Part shown: piece by piece, positions 20,710-33,900 of the stretch
Position numbering within the stretch: the stretch's first letter is position 1
Layout: every line of letters begins with the position of its first letter
Assembly: GCF_026914265.1 (NCBI RefSeq)
Contig: NC_069122.1
Span: forward strand, 33,221,473-33,285,472
DNA: 64,000 nucleotides
DNA from: Mya arenaria
Lineage: Eukaryota > Mollusca > Bivalvia > Myida > Myidae
Reading direction: 5' to 3'
Made by a program: the position numbers and the translations under genes
Notes under the pieces: generated by a model
Seen by the model: the letters and a program-made list of their open reading frames with translations, nothing else
Told to the model about the DNA's origin: nothing
Databases searched by the model: none

Positions 20710-21020
20710 TGGTGAAGCAGTGCTCAAGCTAGGCCTAAATAGCAGGGTGAAGCACCCTGCTGCCCTTTTGTTTGACAGTCAATTTTCAGAAATAAGTAAA
20801 ATAATAATAATAATAAATATACATAATTTTGACACTAAAGTAAAGATAAAGCCAAGGTATACATAAACTATTGAAAGTAGTTCTAACACAGCCACAATAA
20901 GAATTGAACATTGGCGCTTGCAAGTGCCCCAAAAAGGCTCATTCAATATGCATTAAAAAGTGCCCTTTCTGACCTGGTACCCTGCCCTTTTCAAGTCCTT
21001 GCTGGAGCACTGCAGTGAAG
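20710..21020. mobile_element. hAT-like MITE, family 'CAGTGCTC', copy 2
   Basis: Element 20718-21012 (295 bp) runs from CAGTGCTCAAGCTAGGCC to GCTGGAGCACTG, imperfect inverted ends. The flanking octamers TGGTGAAG and CAGTGAAG agree at six of eight positions, consistent with a worn 8-bp hAT target duplication. No coding capacity. Confidence 0.7.
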
Positions 21021-22440
21021 TCATATTAACGACTTAACTGAAAGCACATACGTAGCTTATTCGCACCTATATATTTATAACATTTGACAGTAGGGAATGG
21101 TAACTTTGTTCATTTTAGGTGTTCATATTTAGTATTAAAATTGCAAAAAATCCATCGTCTCTCTCTACCATTCAATCATCGAACTGTGATTTTTTTCCCA
21201 TAAATCATGTTTGTCTTGGGTTATCGGAGAATTTTTAGTCTTTGAACTATTCTGGTTTATTTATTGAAATTTTTATTGAGTCATGAAATAAAAAATTGGC
21301 ATGAAATAAAATATCCGAAAAACAAATAGATGACTGTGTTTTTACATTCTGTAAGTTATAATAAAGTTCACTAAAATTTAAATGTGTTTTATGTTCATGG
21401 TCGAGGGTATAATCATTACAAAGAGCAGTCAGTGTGAAGTTCTCCGTTTTTTATATCCATACATCTTTTTATATAACAAAATTTAATAAATGGTATGGAG
21501 CAGTGTTTTGTTGTGTTTTCCTTGTCATATGGTCATTTAAGCTTAAGTACTATAAATTATGGGATCAACCAAGGAAGCAGGTCGGCAACGCGCAATTTAT
21601 AGAGGGTAATGGGTTTTATCAGGGTATGATCATAATGTATTTTACTGAGTGAATACCAAATTATATTTCATGAGAGTTGTAGCCATTATGAAATATTTAC
21701 TTTTGGCGTTCACAGGATGAAATATATATTACAATCTTAAAATGGACACTCAGGAATTTTCTGTCTTATTATATGCCTAAAAGTAGCACTGAGGACATTA
21801 TTGGAAAAACTTGGCTACCTGTATGTGCTCATTGCCTTCTTTCAGAAATGACATTGAGACTGTGTTCCAGTTCTGTGAGCGCTGATATATGATTTCATTA
21901 ACAGATTGGGCTTAATATTCGAAACTGGATAATATCAAAGTGATATTTTAACTGTTTAAAACAGTGAAATATCAATTATATTTCACTGATAAATTTCTAC
22001 AACAGATAGCATTTATTATATTAAAGTATTTTCTTTGGGCATTTCCATATCCTTACTTCACCAAACCATGTCACTATTTTGTTTTTGAAAACCAGCTAGA
22101 TGTATGCAGTTGTTGCCCTTTAATTGTCGAAACTAAACCCAAGTTCTGATTTTGCCAATTCGTATTAACTACCAATTTTGATCACAAAATTTACTGAACA
22201 ACATTGATATCATTTTCTCTCGACTTTGGAGCAAGTGATAACTTAAATGAATAAGTACAAGCGTTAAATCTAAAACAAGTCACCGGTTTGATGCAGAGTT
22301 TAAGCCTCCGATTTATAAATTCAAATATGGTGTATAGATGCACTGGCACAGGATTTTCAAACTCAATCATTTTTTTAAAAATCAAAAAAAAATCTTATAA
22401 TTCTGAACTAAAGATGATAATACCGAAAATGTGAAAAAAT
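21021..22440. other. Non-coding spacer
   Basis: AT-rich, no gene supported on either strand. Confidence 0.45.
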
Positions 22441-22448
22441 ATTGAAAT

Positions 22449-22530
22449 TTTTTTTTTTTATAAATATGAGCTTTGTACTGTATGATATGTTAGTATATTA
22501 TACAGTACAAAGTGCATATATTTATAAAAA
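22449..22530. repeat. AT-rich hairpin with GTACTGTA arms
   Basis: 'tttataaatatgagctttg' and 'tactgtat' are mirrored by 'atacagtacaaag' and 'tgcatatatttataaa', an imperfect inverted repeat with ~30-bp arms and a short loop. It could be a miniature element or a hairpin in RNA. Confidence 0.6.
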
Positions 22531-22803
22531 ATATATACAGTGTATAGATTGCTTAAATAATGAATGATATACTATGCTTTGACGTATTGATGGATTACAT
22601 TATGGATGTTATCATGCTCTTTAGTAATGTGAAATAATTTATATTCGTGGGCATGAAATTTCATGGGTTTATAGAAAAAAAGAGGATAATTTCGTTGGTA
22701 CTTGTGGATTTATATCATTTGAGTAACAAAATTGTCCGCAAATTAACCATCTGCTGATCTCATGCCATCTGTCATCTACATTACACAGTTTAAGACACAT
22801 GCT

Positions 22804-23344
22804 CAGGGTTTCTGTTAAAAAGAAAGTTTTAAAGTATATACTACTCCATAAAATGGGTTAAAACCTCCAAAATTGATTCCTTGGAAGTACAAAAACTTCC
22901 ATAATTGTGAAGAAAACTCCCAAAGTTGAAAGCTTGGAAGTTAAAAAAATCAAAACCTTTTGCCAATATTACTTATATAGTCATAATTTCAATCAGTTTA
23001 AGTGTTTTTATGTAAAATGAATTATAATAATATAAGTTAAAGTGAAAATTATTTTATTAGTTAAAAGCTTGGAAGTTCAAAATATTGAAACCTGGTGTCA
23101 ATATTACTTTTAAAGTAACAATTTCAATCTGTCTTTAAAAAAGATGAATTATTATAATATAAGTCTGTGAATTTGGCAAGTTAAAGTTGCAAATTATTTT
23201 ATTTTTTAACATACTAGTTGAAAAATAGTGGAAAAAGATATTGTATTCACTAGGTTTAAACTTCCATATTTCAGTGAAAAACTTCCAAAATTTAATTGGC
23301 AGGAAGTTCATACTTCCAGTTTCAAATTCTTAATGGAAACCCTG
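22804..23344. mobile_element. Dispersed element, family 'CAGGGCTTC', copy 3
   Basis: Starts CAGGGTTTCTGTTAAAAAG and ends ATGGAAACCCTG. At 541 bp it is longer than copy 2 because an internal block ('gcttggaagttmaaaa' onward, near 22938 and 23068) is duplicated. Confidence 0.6.
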
Positions 23345-24445
23345 CTGAATGATGATTCTGCAGTTGGACAATATGCCATTCAGCGCAGACAGCCATGTCT
23401 ATTAGTGCTTCATTGACCAATTAAGGGGTCATAAAAAAGATGCACCCACTTCATGGATATAAAATAGTGAAGTTAATAGTCAATTAAGCATTTTTGCAAA
23501 CTGAAAAAAATATACTATACCCATTTACAAAGGCATTATCATTTGATGAGAATTAAAGGTCCAATATTTGTTTGGATCTGATCTTGAATTCGTGGATTAT
23601 CTAACCGACGAAAGCCACAAAAATTAATATATATATAAATGAGTTCACAGTATATGTTTTATATGGTGTATTGTTTGGTTACATATAAAAACTTGTACAA
23701 AGATGATTTAACATATTTATTGCTCGCACTTATGAAAATATGTTCAAGAAAAATACTGAATAATACACAATGTTCTAGTACTTTAATATAATTCGGTCTC
23801 CACAAAAGTTTTAATTAAAGTAAAGCTAGTCATTATGATGAACAATTTCTTTATAAGTAACTCATGCTTTTAAAGTCCAATTTCAAAAAGGAGAGACAAG
23901 CTGATTTGCAAAATTAATATGCAAGAAGTTAAAAAGATACCCAAGTTCGAATTTTTCAAATATTTAGTTCCTGCAAAATTTGTGACATTTACATGTCAAC
24001 ACACCGTTGCTTTGTTGTTGTAAACTAAAACATGATAAGATATTTAACGTTTGTGACCAGATACGTTTGACCAAAAATTGACCCGACACCCACTCCACAA
24101 TGTACAAAAAAGTGCTTATGCTCATTTTAATTTTCAATCATTCCAGCCATAAAATCACACAAACAGTGTGCTATATTTCACTTAGAGCATTGACTAATGT
24201 GTGTATTGCCATTGACAAGAAGAACAGCATACTGTGTAACAAATACCAAACAAAACTTCCATGCAGTATCAAAATTAAACTTGCTGCCATTATAGCAAGT
24301 AACAATCAACACGTGTCAACTGACACCTATAGTTGTACAAGATCAAAGAATATTAGATATTGTGCAGATAGCCTTTAACAGATTTACATGTCTTAACATA
24401 TTCAATAATCAAACAATCTAACGATGAACATGTGTCCTGAACTGG
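23345..24445. other. Non-coding spacer before the zinc-finger gene's 3' end
   Basis: No supported gene. A 92-codon frame at 24100-24378 has no recognisable domain and is regarded as chance. Part of this may be 3' UTR of the minus-strand gene. Confidence 0.4.
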
Positions 24446-24995
24446 ACAACAACAATCTGCCAGTTATTGTACATGCTCCTAAGAGAGCCACTTAACTGTT
24501 TGAATTCACAGTGTCGTCTTCCTCAAGGATAATTCTAACTTCTGTTTAATTCACCAGCCTGTCCTCTGCAAGGACAATTCTAACTCCTGTTTAATTCACC
24601 GGCCTGTCCTCTGCAAGTACAATTCTAACTCCTGTTTAATTCACCGGCCTGTCCTCTGCTAAGATAATTCTAACTCACGATTTATTCACCATCTTGTCCT
24701 CTGCAAGGACAATTCACGATCAAAATTTACTGTCATGTGCTCTTGAAGGATAATTCTCACTCAAAGATATGTTAATCATTCCGTCCTCCTGGAGGGGAAT
24801 TCTAACTCGAGATTAATTCACTGTACCATCCAGCTCAGGAAAATCCTCTTCTCCTTATTTATTCACTGTTCCATCCTGTTCAAGATAATTTCAATTCAAA
24901 TTTAGTTCACCATTCCTTCCTTCCTAAGGAGAATTCTAACACGAGATACATACACCGTCCCATCCTCTTGAAGGATAATTCTACCTTAAGACTTT
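24446..24995 (-). repeat. 45-bp minisatellite derived from the last coding exon of the zinc-finger gene
   Basis: About ten units of ~45 bp (e.g. starts 24549, 24594, 24639, 24684). Read on the minus strand each unit gives a degenerate R-I-(I/V)-L-x-E-D-x-x-V-N, usually followed by a stop; the terminal exon encodes [11 protein letters not shown]. The far end (24446-24530) is a worn copy of the exon stretch encoding [10 protein letters not shown]. The array therefore lies between the real exon end and a decayed duplicate of it, immediately past the stop codon and probably within the 3' UTR. Confidence 0.75.
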
Positions 24996-24996
24996 T

Positions 24997-27900
24997 TCAC
25001 TCTTGTTGCTGATTTTCAAGAACAATAACGATCTGCTGGTCATTGTACATGTGCCTAAGAGCCTCCAGATCTTCGGCATTCACTGTCCCATCTTCGCTGA
25101 TGTTGATGCTGAACTTCTGTACTTCCCCTTCTACCCCTCCCTCCTGACCGTCCCCAGGGTGAGAGACAACCATGCCCCCCTCTCCGGCCCCTTCCAGCTC
25201 TCCAACCTCCTGGGTGATCACCTGCATAGAGACACAGTATAGTTAGGAATGAAAGCAATGTATGCCAAAGGCAACACTTACCAGGTATCTATTTTTTTCT
25301 CAGCCAATCAAGACATCTACATGTAACTCCATAAAACATCTTGTGTACAAAATCATAAAGTAATGCCTTAAAGCTGCACTCTCACGTTTTGACAACTTTT
25401 AAAAAAAAATTGGTCTTGAAATTAGCATTAATATCTAACAACCAGTTATATAAGACTGCTGACAAAAGATCAGATTGCAGATTTTCCATTCGAAATTAAT
25501 GTTCTATGGCTACATGCATTTCTAACCCTTAAGGAAAAATACGTAAAACCAAAATATGAAAGAAAACATGCGATCTGGTTTAAAAGTCTTATATTACTGA
25601 TTTCCATGCATTTTTGCATAAATTAACTTGTTCCAAGACAAAAAAAAAGTTGTCAGAATGTTCAATCTGTGAGAATGCAGCTTTATCAGAAAGTTTTTTT
25701 AGAACAAAAAACAAATAAGGCCAAAACATAGTTGACAATACCTTGACCATTTTTCAATTTCCTCGAAAAACAACAACACATGAGCTTAAACGAGGGTAGA
25801 GGGGCAAGGCAAGAAGATATTATCTAAGAAGTCATCACTACACACAAATCAATTACAAACATTGAAACATATCAAACTTATTAGTTACATCATGTTCATA
25901 CACATTGTTCTTAACTTCTGTTAAAATTGGACAATGTTTAATCGAGTTATTTAAATTAATTGTAGATAACGGTTACAATAAAAAATAAAAAAAAATTGTG
26001 TAACCCAACCCATATTTTTAGGTGTTGGTAGGTAGGTAGTTTTTTGTGTTTTTTAATTCTTAACCCCCTTAATTTTGTTATGAAAAAAAAATAAAAAAAT
26101 ATTGACCACAAGAGGCTGTTTAAAAAAACTTTCGAATTGCCATATATTGGGAGTCCATCTGCATGGGGCAATGCCAAGCAAACAATTTATCAGTTATGGC
26201 CCTACTAATGCCAAGTTCCAATATATGAAAGGTAAGTAAAATTTATACCTGAATCTTGCCCCCTTCCTCCGTGTCCCCATTCTCTTGTATGCTTGTAATG
26301 CCCTGGGCGATTAGCTGCTTCTGCATAACATCGCTGGTCAACCACTCCCCATCTGTTGCAACCAGCGTGTAGCTCTGACCGCCCATCTCTATCTCCTCCT
26401 CCCCGGTCACTTCGGACTCCACTTCCTGGTATACAACTGGTAGACCCTCCTCGTTACCAGAGATCAGGTTCTGGTAATTTCCAACTGGCAGAATAGTCTG
26501 AATGTTGCCGTCTGCGTCCCGATGAGTGACCACCTCAAGCTGGATGTTACTGAGATCCGCCTCGGTTGTCTTCGACTCCTCTTCCACTGCCTCAGTGTCT
26601 GCATACATTTTCTCATGTCCATCCTGTACCTGCAGTGTTGTTTTATTATGAAAGTGATTGCCATTGAAATTCTCATAGAAACAAATGTTTTCCAAAGTTA
26701 AAGATGCACTCTTAGTCCCAAATAAGGATCACTAATAATTGTTTGAATTTACCGAAAAGGATGAATAAATACAAAAAAAACGATGATTCTGATAGAGGAT
26801 ACCATGCCAAGTTTGGTAGAAAACAGGGTATTACTAACGACAGTTGATCACCGTTAAATCTTTAAGGACTTACAAGTCATTAACTATTGTGCGTTTTCTG
26901 CTATTAAATACACAGTACCGGTATCAATCTTTTATCAGTAATTAATACTCTCAATGAATGCATTATTTAGTAAGTAGTCAAAATTTATGTTTGTTAAACA
27001 TGTGTATATATTGATTTTGAATACTAGTGTAACTTTAAAGAAAATATTTAAAACTGTTCCATTAATTAATATCATTAGAAATTTTACATGGCAAAATTTA
27101 TTTATCAAAGGGGTAAGCTCAAATGATTGCTTTTAAAACTATCTTTTTATGCCATTATATTTTACCCCCCCCCCCCCCATAAAAAAAGACTTGTCACGTT
27201 TACATTCCAAATCACAAAGACATTTAAGCATGCAAGGAAAGTCACTGACCTCCTTCACAACGATCCCATGTTGATCAATGTACACAACCTTGGTCTTTCT
27301 TCTTTCATCCTGTGGCAAGGCGGGCTTGATTGGCTGCAGCTTCCTGGAATCCCGATACCCGACCCCTTCACCGACCTTAGTTGGCACAAATGATGTGAGT
27401 TCCTCTTTATCAATGCCATGCACTGTGCTCATATGCCTAACAAGTTTGGGGCGGGCACAAAAGTTCTTTGAACATTCTGTGCATTGGAAAGGCCTGTCGT
27501 TCTCGTGTTGCCTCATGTGGACCTGCATAACGTAGCGCTCAGCAAACCCTTTAGGACAATATGGACACTTGTATGGCCTCTCTGACGTGTGACTGTACAT
27601 ATGGATCTTGAGCAATGATTTTGATACAAACTGCTTATTGCAAATGGCACACTTAAATGGCTTGACCCCAAGATGGCGCCTCAAATGTTCCTGATAAATG
27701 CCCTTCTGGGAAAACCCATGACCGCACTCACCACAGACATAAGGTTTATTTGTCTGATGTATGATAACATGCTGCTTCAGGTAAGCCTTAGTGCGGAAAT
27801 AGCGGTCACATTCTGGGCACTTGTACTTCTTGACATCCTCATGAGTCAGCTTGTGGTCCGCCATCCCTTTTTGATCTAAAGCGTACCTCGAACATACTTC

Positions 27901-30900
27901 ACATTTCGGGAACCTGAATAGTGGATGAGCTCCCTCAAAGTGCCTCAATACCTGACAGGCATGCTCAAACATGAGTTCACAAACTCCACACTCATAATTC
28001 CCCTCTGCATTGACTCCCTCCAGAACTGCATCAACATCATCCTCCATATAAGTTGTAACCCTTTCATACATTGCTCCATCTCCTTGCTGAGCAGCTCCGG
28101 CCAGGGGTTGGATCAGGATGCTTTTGGTGTTTGCAGTGTTGGCAGCACCATCATTAACCGCAATCATTCTGACTTTTATTTCTCCATCATCCTCAGCATT
28201 TACAATCATATCAGCAGGTTCATCATCATCATCTTGAGGCATGGTTTGAGTACCAGCAGTAACTTGTTCTTCAGCTCCCTGGTTGTGTTCAGCTTCTACA
28301 GTTTTCTCATCAGATTGAGCATACCCTGACATTTCTGTTGTTGTTGTAGAACCCACCCCATCTTCATGCTCCTGCTCTATCACATTACCAACGACTTCTT
28401 CCCTGGGCTCCTGTTGACCATTATGCCTCTCGATGTCCTCTATCTGAGCTATCGCCTCTTGAAGGACCTCCATTGCTGGGTTTTCCTCTTCAGTATCAGT
28501 GACTGCCTGGCGTAAACCATCTTCTCCTTCTACCATCAAACCTTTACCAACCTGAGCCACTATCTGACACCGACTCTGCTGATCTAGGAAACCCAGAGCT
28601 TGCACGTTGTCAATCTCGCCGTCGCGCAGGACGACATTGATCTTCTTCCCTTCAATTCCACTGTACTCACACTGCTTACAGAAGCAGACCTCTTTGCCAT
28701 TCTTGATCTTGTAGATGTGAGCGACAATATGCCTCTTGTAAATCGAATGCTTCATGAACTGTTTGTGACACCCTGGCCATGTACAGATTGGCTCTGGTTT
28801 AGCATTCTTTCTCACTTTCCCCCTGTGCATAATAACATGAGTCATGAGCGAGCTCGTTGTTTGGAACTTCTTCAGGCAATACTTGCATTCAAATTTCTTT
28901 TCAACATTGTGCACCTCCATATGCCGATCAAGTCGCTGTTTTACTGTGGCGAAAAAGTCACAGTGCGGACATCTGAAGTCCTTCTTAAGGTATCCAACAT
29001 TAGTCGATTCCGGTGTCATCAACAATGGATGCTCCATCTCCATATGTTTATCTAGAGGGACCTCATTACTGTCAAGAACTTTATCGCAATGTGAACACAT
29101 GTATTTACTGGAGGAATTCTCTAAGCTATGCATGAGGATGTGTTTCTCAAGCTTGTTCTCTGTTTTGAACTGGGCTGTGCAGTGTGGACATGGAAGAAGC
29201 TCGCGATCTTCGTAAGATTCCACCTCCCCATGGTCCTGGGTCATGTGTCGGATCAGGTCATCTTGTGTCGAGAACTTCTGTTCACATATCTTGCATGCTT
29301 TCTGAGTCTGATACAGATGTAGCTTGATATGTCTTTGTAAACTTCGGGAGCTGTAATAGAACTTAAGACAGATCTTACACTGGAAATTCTTGCTTGCTTT
29401 ATGAGTGTCTCTATGATCAACTAAAATCCTTTTCTCGAAGAACAGTTTCTCACAGAATTCACAGAAGAAGACTTTCTCTGCTACATGTTCTACAATGTGT
29501 TGCTGCAAGTCCTCATCAGAGCTGAATGTCTTTGCACAATGGTGGCAATAGTGTTGTGTGCCTTCTTTCGGGTGAGCGGATATCAAATGTTTTCGCCTGA
29601 CTTCGTAAGCTCCAAACCGCTTGTTACACACACCGCATGGGAAGAAGAGGTGTTGTTCTTTTTTGCAGTAAGACTTCAGGTGGCCATCAAACATTTCCTG
29701 TGTCATAAAGCCATTGCCACATTTGCTACACAGGTATTCAAATGTCAGATGATCGTGCCTGTGAGGAAGGTACTCTTCAAAAGAGTCAAAATCCGAGCTA
29801 CAAATCTCACACGTTATACGATCGTTATTCTTCAGGTATCCAAAATATGCCAAAGTGCCATGCCGTATTTCATGATCATTCCTTTTATGGACCTGCAGTT
29901 GTGTGTTGGAGGTAAACTTCTGGTCACAGTGCGCACACACAAAGTCCTTTTTTCTATGACTAAGCTTGTGAACCTGGAAGCTTACGAGGGTTTTGAACTG
30001 TTTTTGACAGGCCCTACAGGTGTAAGCAGAGTCTTTCAGCTCCTTCTGGTGGACCACAATCATGTGTTCCTCTAGTTCAGCCTGTGTATCAAACAGGTTT
30101 GAACAGTCTGGGCAAACTTTCTTACCAGTGCCTGAGATAACTCGAATCTTATCTTTCCTACCTTCAGCATTGGCGTTGGTTTCTTTTTCATCCTCATTTT
30201 CATCAACAGTATGCGAGTATTTCTCAAAATCAACAGGGTTCTTTGTAAGATCGACATCTGGGTGTACTTTTTTTATGTGAGCATTGACGTAATCCATCCT
30301 CTTCATTATTTTAGCACAGTGCGGGCATTCATACACTTTGTTTGAGTGTAATAGCATATGCCTCTTAAGATTAACTACGCTAAGAAATTCAGTCCCACAC
30401 TTTTCACACTCATGTTTTTCTTTCTTCCCCTTCTTGACAAATGCAACTCTATCCTGAACTGGAGTCTTAACTCTGAAAGACTGAGGCTTAAATTTCACAA
30501 TTTTATATGTTTCTATCTTAACATTAGGATTAACTTCACTTACAACATTAGGATCTTTAGTAAAGGTCCCCTCATTTTTATCCTTCATTTCAACACCATT
30601 GTTTTCATCCACTCTTTCTTCTGAAAAATCATCATCCAAATCACCATCCTCCTCCTCCTCTGAACCCTTGGTCTTCTCAATTTGCATCGGTGTTTCCTTT
30701 TGGTTAGCCTTATGCATTTCATTAATATGTTTAGTCAAATGAGCTTCTTCAAGAAATGTCTTCAAACAAGGCCTGCACTGGAACAGAATTGCTGGTCTCG
30801 AATTAATGTGTGGAGGTATAGTCACAATATTACAATCAGATGACTGCTCTTTAATTATCTTAATGGGTTGTTCATTTTCAATAACTGAATCTCCTTCAGC

Positions 30901-33900
30901 AGCATCAGTAGCTGTTCCATCTATTTTCATTGGTGAATCATCTCCTTTGTCAGCATTTGTTTCACTAACACTTGTTTGTTTCTTCATTGGTTTGAATATA
31001 ACTTCATGTTTAGGTGTTTCTTCATCAAGACTATCACCAGTATCATTAGAGAGCTCTTCAATATCTGTATTCACATTAGTGTCAGAAACTTCTGCATTGA
31101 ATGATTCATCAGAATCTTCTGCTTCATCCTCAATCTCTTCAGCTGGTTCTTCAATATCAGAATCAACCTCTTTCTTTATGTTTCCCAAAGTGGCTCCATC
31201 TCTCCTGAAGCTTTTTCGTCCACTCAGAATCTCGGCCCAGTTTGGTGTTTTTGTTTGTCTTCTGGTTCTACCTGAAGACCTAACAGGTGTCATATCAGTT
31301 GGCTTGCCTACTTCCTCAATATCTGGTCCCAGATTTTCAAATTCCTTCACCTTATTGGCCGGCTTGTTTTTGGCTTTTGTTTGTGCTTTTGATGTTTTTG
31401 CTACCTGTGATGGTTTTGTGACTTGTCTGGCCGACTGTCTAACAACCGACTGCTTTATGGATTCACGAACCATTTTTTTTCTTCTGGACTTTGTCTTTCT
31501 GTCTTGTTCTGAAATACAAATCACATATGCATTGACAGGAGTGTGTATCATGTAAAAACAATGTAATTAGTAAAACAGCTATTTAAGGCAACTAGGAATA
31601 TAAATCAACATTACCCTAGTTCATTGTAAAGAGCAATCTTGGTTTATACTAATTTATTTAAGCTGGATTGTGACAAAAGTTGTTGGCTTCTAAGATCACT
31701 CTTAAGTCCATTTCCTGGGAAGAAACCAGTTACGTGAGTAGTACTGTGTCCTTTTTGAGAGGCCATGAGAACGTACCCCTATTGGGGATCGAACTCACAA
31801 CCTCTTTGCAATGAGGGGGATACCTATACCACTTGACCACTCACACCCTCCATCTTCCATAACATTTGAAAAGCGAGGGGTTATGATAGTCTTCATTGCT
31901 TATTTCAATAAGCTCTGATTTGATAAGCAGGATGACATTTAACTTCATATGATTAAAACAATTGCTTGCAGATTTCCCACAAAGCACTTGTGCACTTCAT
32001 GGAGTCCTGTGTTTACACAACATGAAAAACAGTGATTACACTTTAAATAATCATGAAAGTTATGTCTATGGATTCAAAGTAAAACTAAAAATAATTCATT
32101 GCTTGCAGAGCAAAATGATTATCAGGAACTTTTACAATATTATTGGGGTTATTACATACAAGGGACCTATGGTGAGATTCTTTTATCCATGTACCATATT
32201 TTCTCTAACTGTCAAGTATCTATGAATTATAAAGATGTTCGAATTGAATGTAAGTAATATTTCTCTATAGCTCAGGTAAAGTATGTTTAATGTAAACCCA
32301 ACACACCAGATATGTCACCATCTTTGTTTGGCCGATAGTCTGGAGTGTCGTCAGCGTCTTCTTCCGGGTCACCATCGCTGTCAGTGTCGGCAACAATCTT
32401 ACGACGCTTGGATTTTACCACTGATCTGGGAGTAGAAGCCTCCTCTGTAATAAATGTAGTCAATGTTGATACAAATGTATCAGGGGGTGGAAATGCAGAT
32501 TTCCAGGAATTTTACTGTCATATAGGCAAAAAAAAATTATTGCAAAACAAGACTCTTAAAATGCTTCAAACCAAGGCACTTAAAGGTGGCTTTTTCCCCT
32601 TGTGACCTCTACTCAGGCAGTGCCCACTACCAATCAGGGGTAAAGTTCAGGGATTTTTAACTTCAGTCATCCTCACCAATGATGTTATTGCAGATAATCA
32701 TTCACAAAACATTTCACATCAATCTTTCAATTCAGTTCACCCCAATTCTATGGTTAATACCAGAAGGTATCAAGCGACACTAAAATATAGAAGATTTTTA
32801 TATTTTCTGCCATTAACCCCAATTTATAATTAGGGTTAACTAAAACTTTAAAGCTGCACTCTCACAGACAGACAGTTTTGACAACTTTTTTTTTTCTTGG
32901 AATAAGCCAATTTTGAAATGTCTGGAATCTAGTGATATAAGACTGCTGACAAAAGATTAGATTGCACTTTTCATAACTACGAAAAATAATGTTTATGGCT
33001 AAAAGCATTACTAACACTTGGATATTTTCGACATAAAATATTTGAACGTAAATATGCAAACTGCAACCAGAAGTCAGTAGCCTCTAATTATCATTGTATG
33101 GACAAATTACTTATTCCAAGGTAAATAATAAAAAGTTGCCAAAACTGCAATCTGTGAGAGTGTATTTTTGAAATAACAGGTATTACTGATTAAAACCACA
33201 TTTCCAATGATTAAATCCTACAATGAATCTGCCAGCGCACTCTGACCCTACCTGCATTGAAGTTAATAACTCCAGACTTCTCAAGATAAGTGTGAATACG
33301 GCTGATACAGTTGACGTCTCCACAATCTAGAAGGCCTTTACGAGCCATCGCCTTCGTCACCATCTCTGGTTTGTTCTGTTGCCTGACAGTACAAGATTAT
33401 ATAAAAACAACAATATTCTAAGTAAGGTTCCAAAAACTGGTGTTTTTAAAGCCAAAAAAATGCTACATTTCCATTATTTAGGGTTTAGCTTAAGAATTAT
33501 GAAAGGGACCTCCATCTTGTCTTTAAGTTTGATCTTACCATATTTCGTCGATCCCTATATGATAAGATGGCACTTATATGTGTATCAGGGCTTTTCCAAC
33601 AGCAAATATTGGGAAAAATTCTGGCCTTTTCAATTTAGGAAATTTTTCAAACGTAAGCTCTTAAAAATTAATAGTGTTTTGCATAAGTGCTTCAAGCTCA
33701 TATATCTAAATCAATGAAAGAATTCAAAGATTGACATTTAAGGAGAAACCAACACAACTATTATAACAACATCCAAAAAAAGGATTAAAAAAAATTAAAA
33801 AAATTACAAGTGTCTATAAATTGGTAAAAATATACTTTATTACAAAGAAGTAGCTGAATTTCTGCCTCTGCCTAAGAAGGTAAAAAAGCCAGGCGCGTAG

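Noticed and set aside
29485-30075. 196-codon plus-strand frame
   Set aside because: Antisense shadow of the C2H2 finger region.
30806-31555. Long plus-strand frame (249 codons) opposite the finger exon
   Set aside because: It is the antisense of an S/E/D-rich coding segment of the zinc-finger gene; no independent signal supports it.
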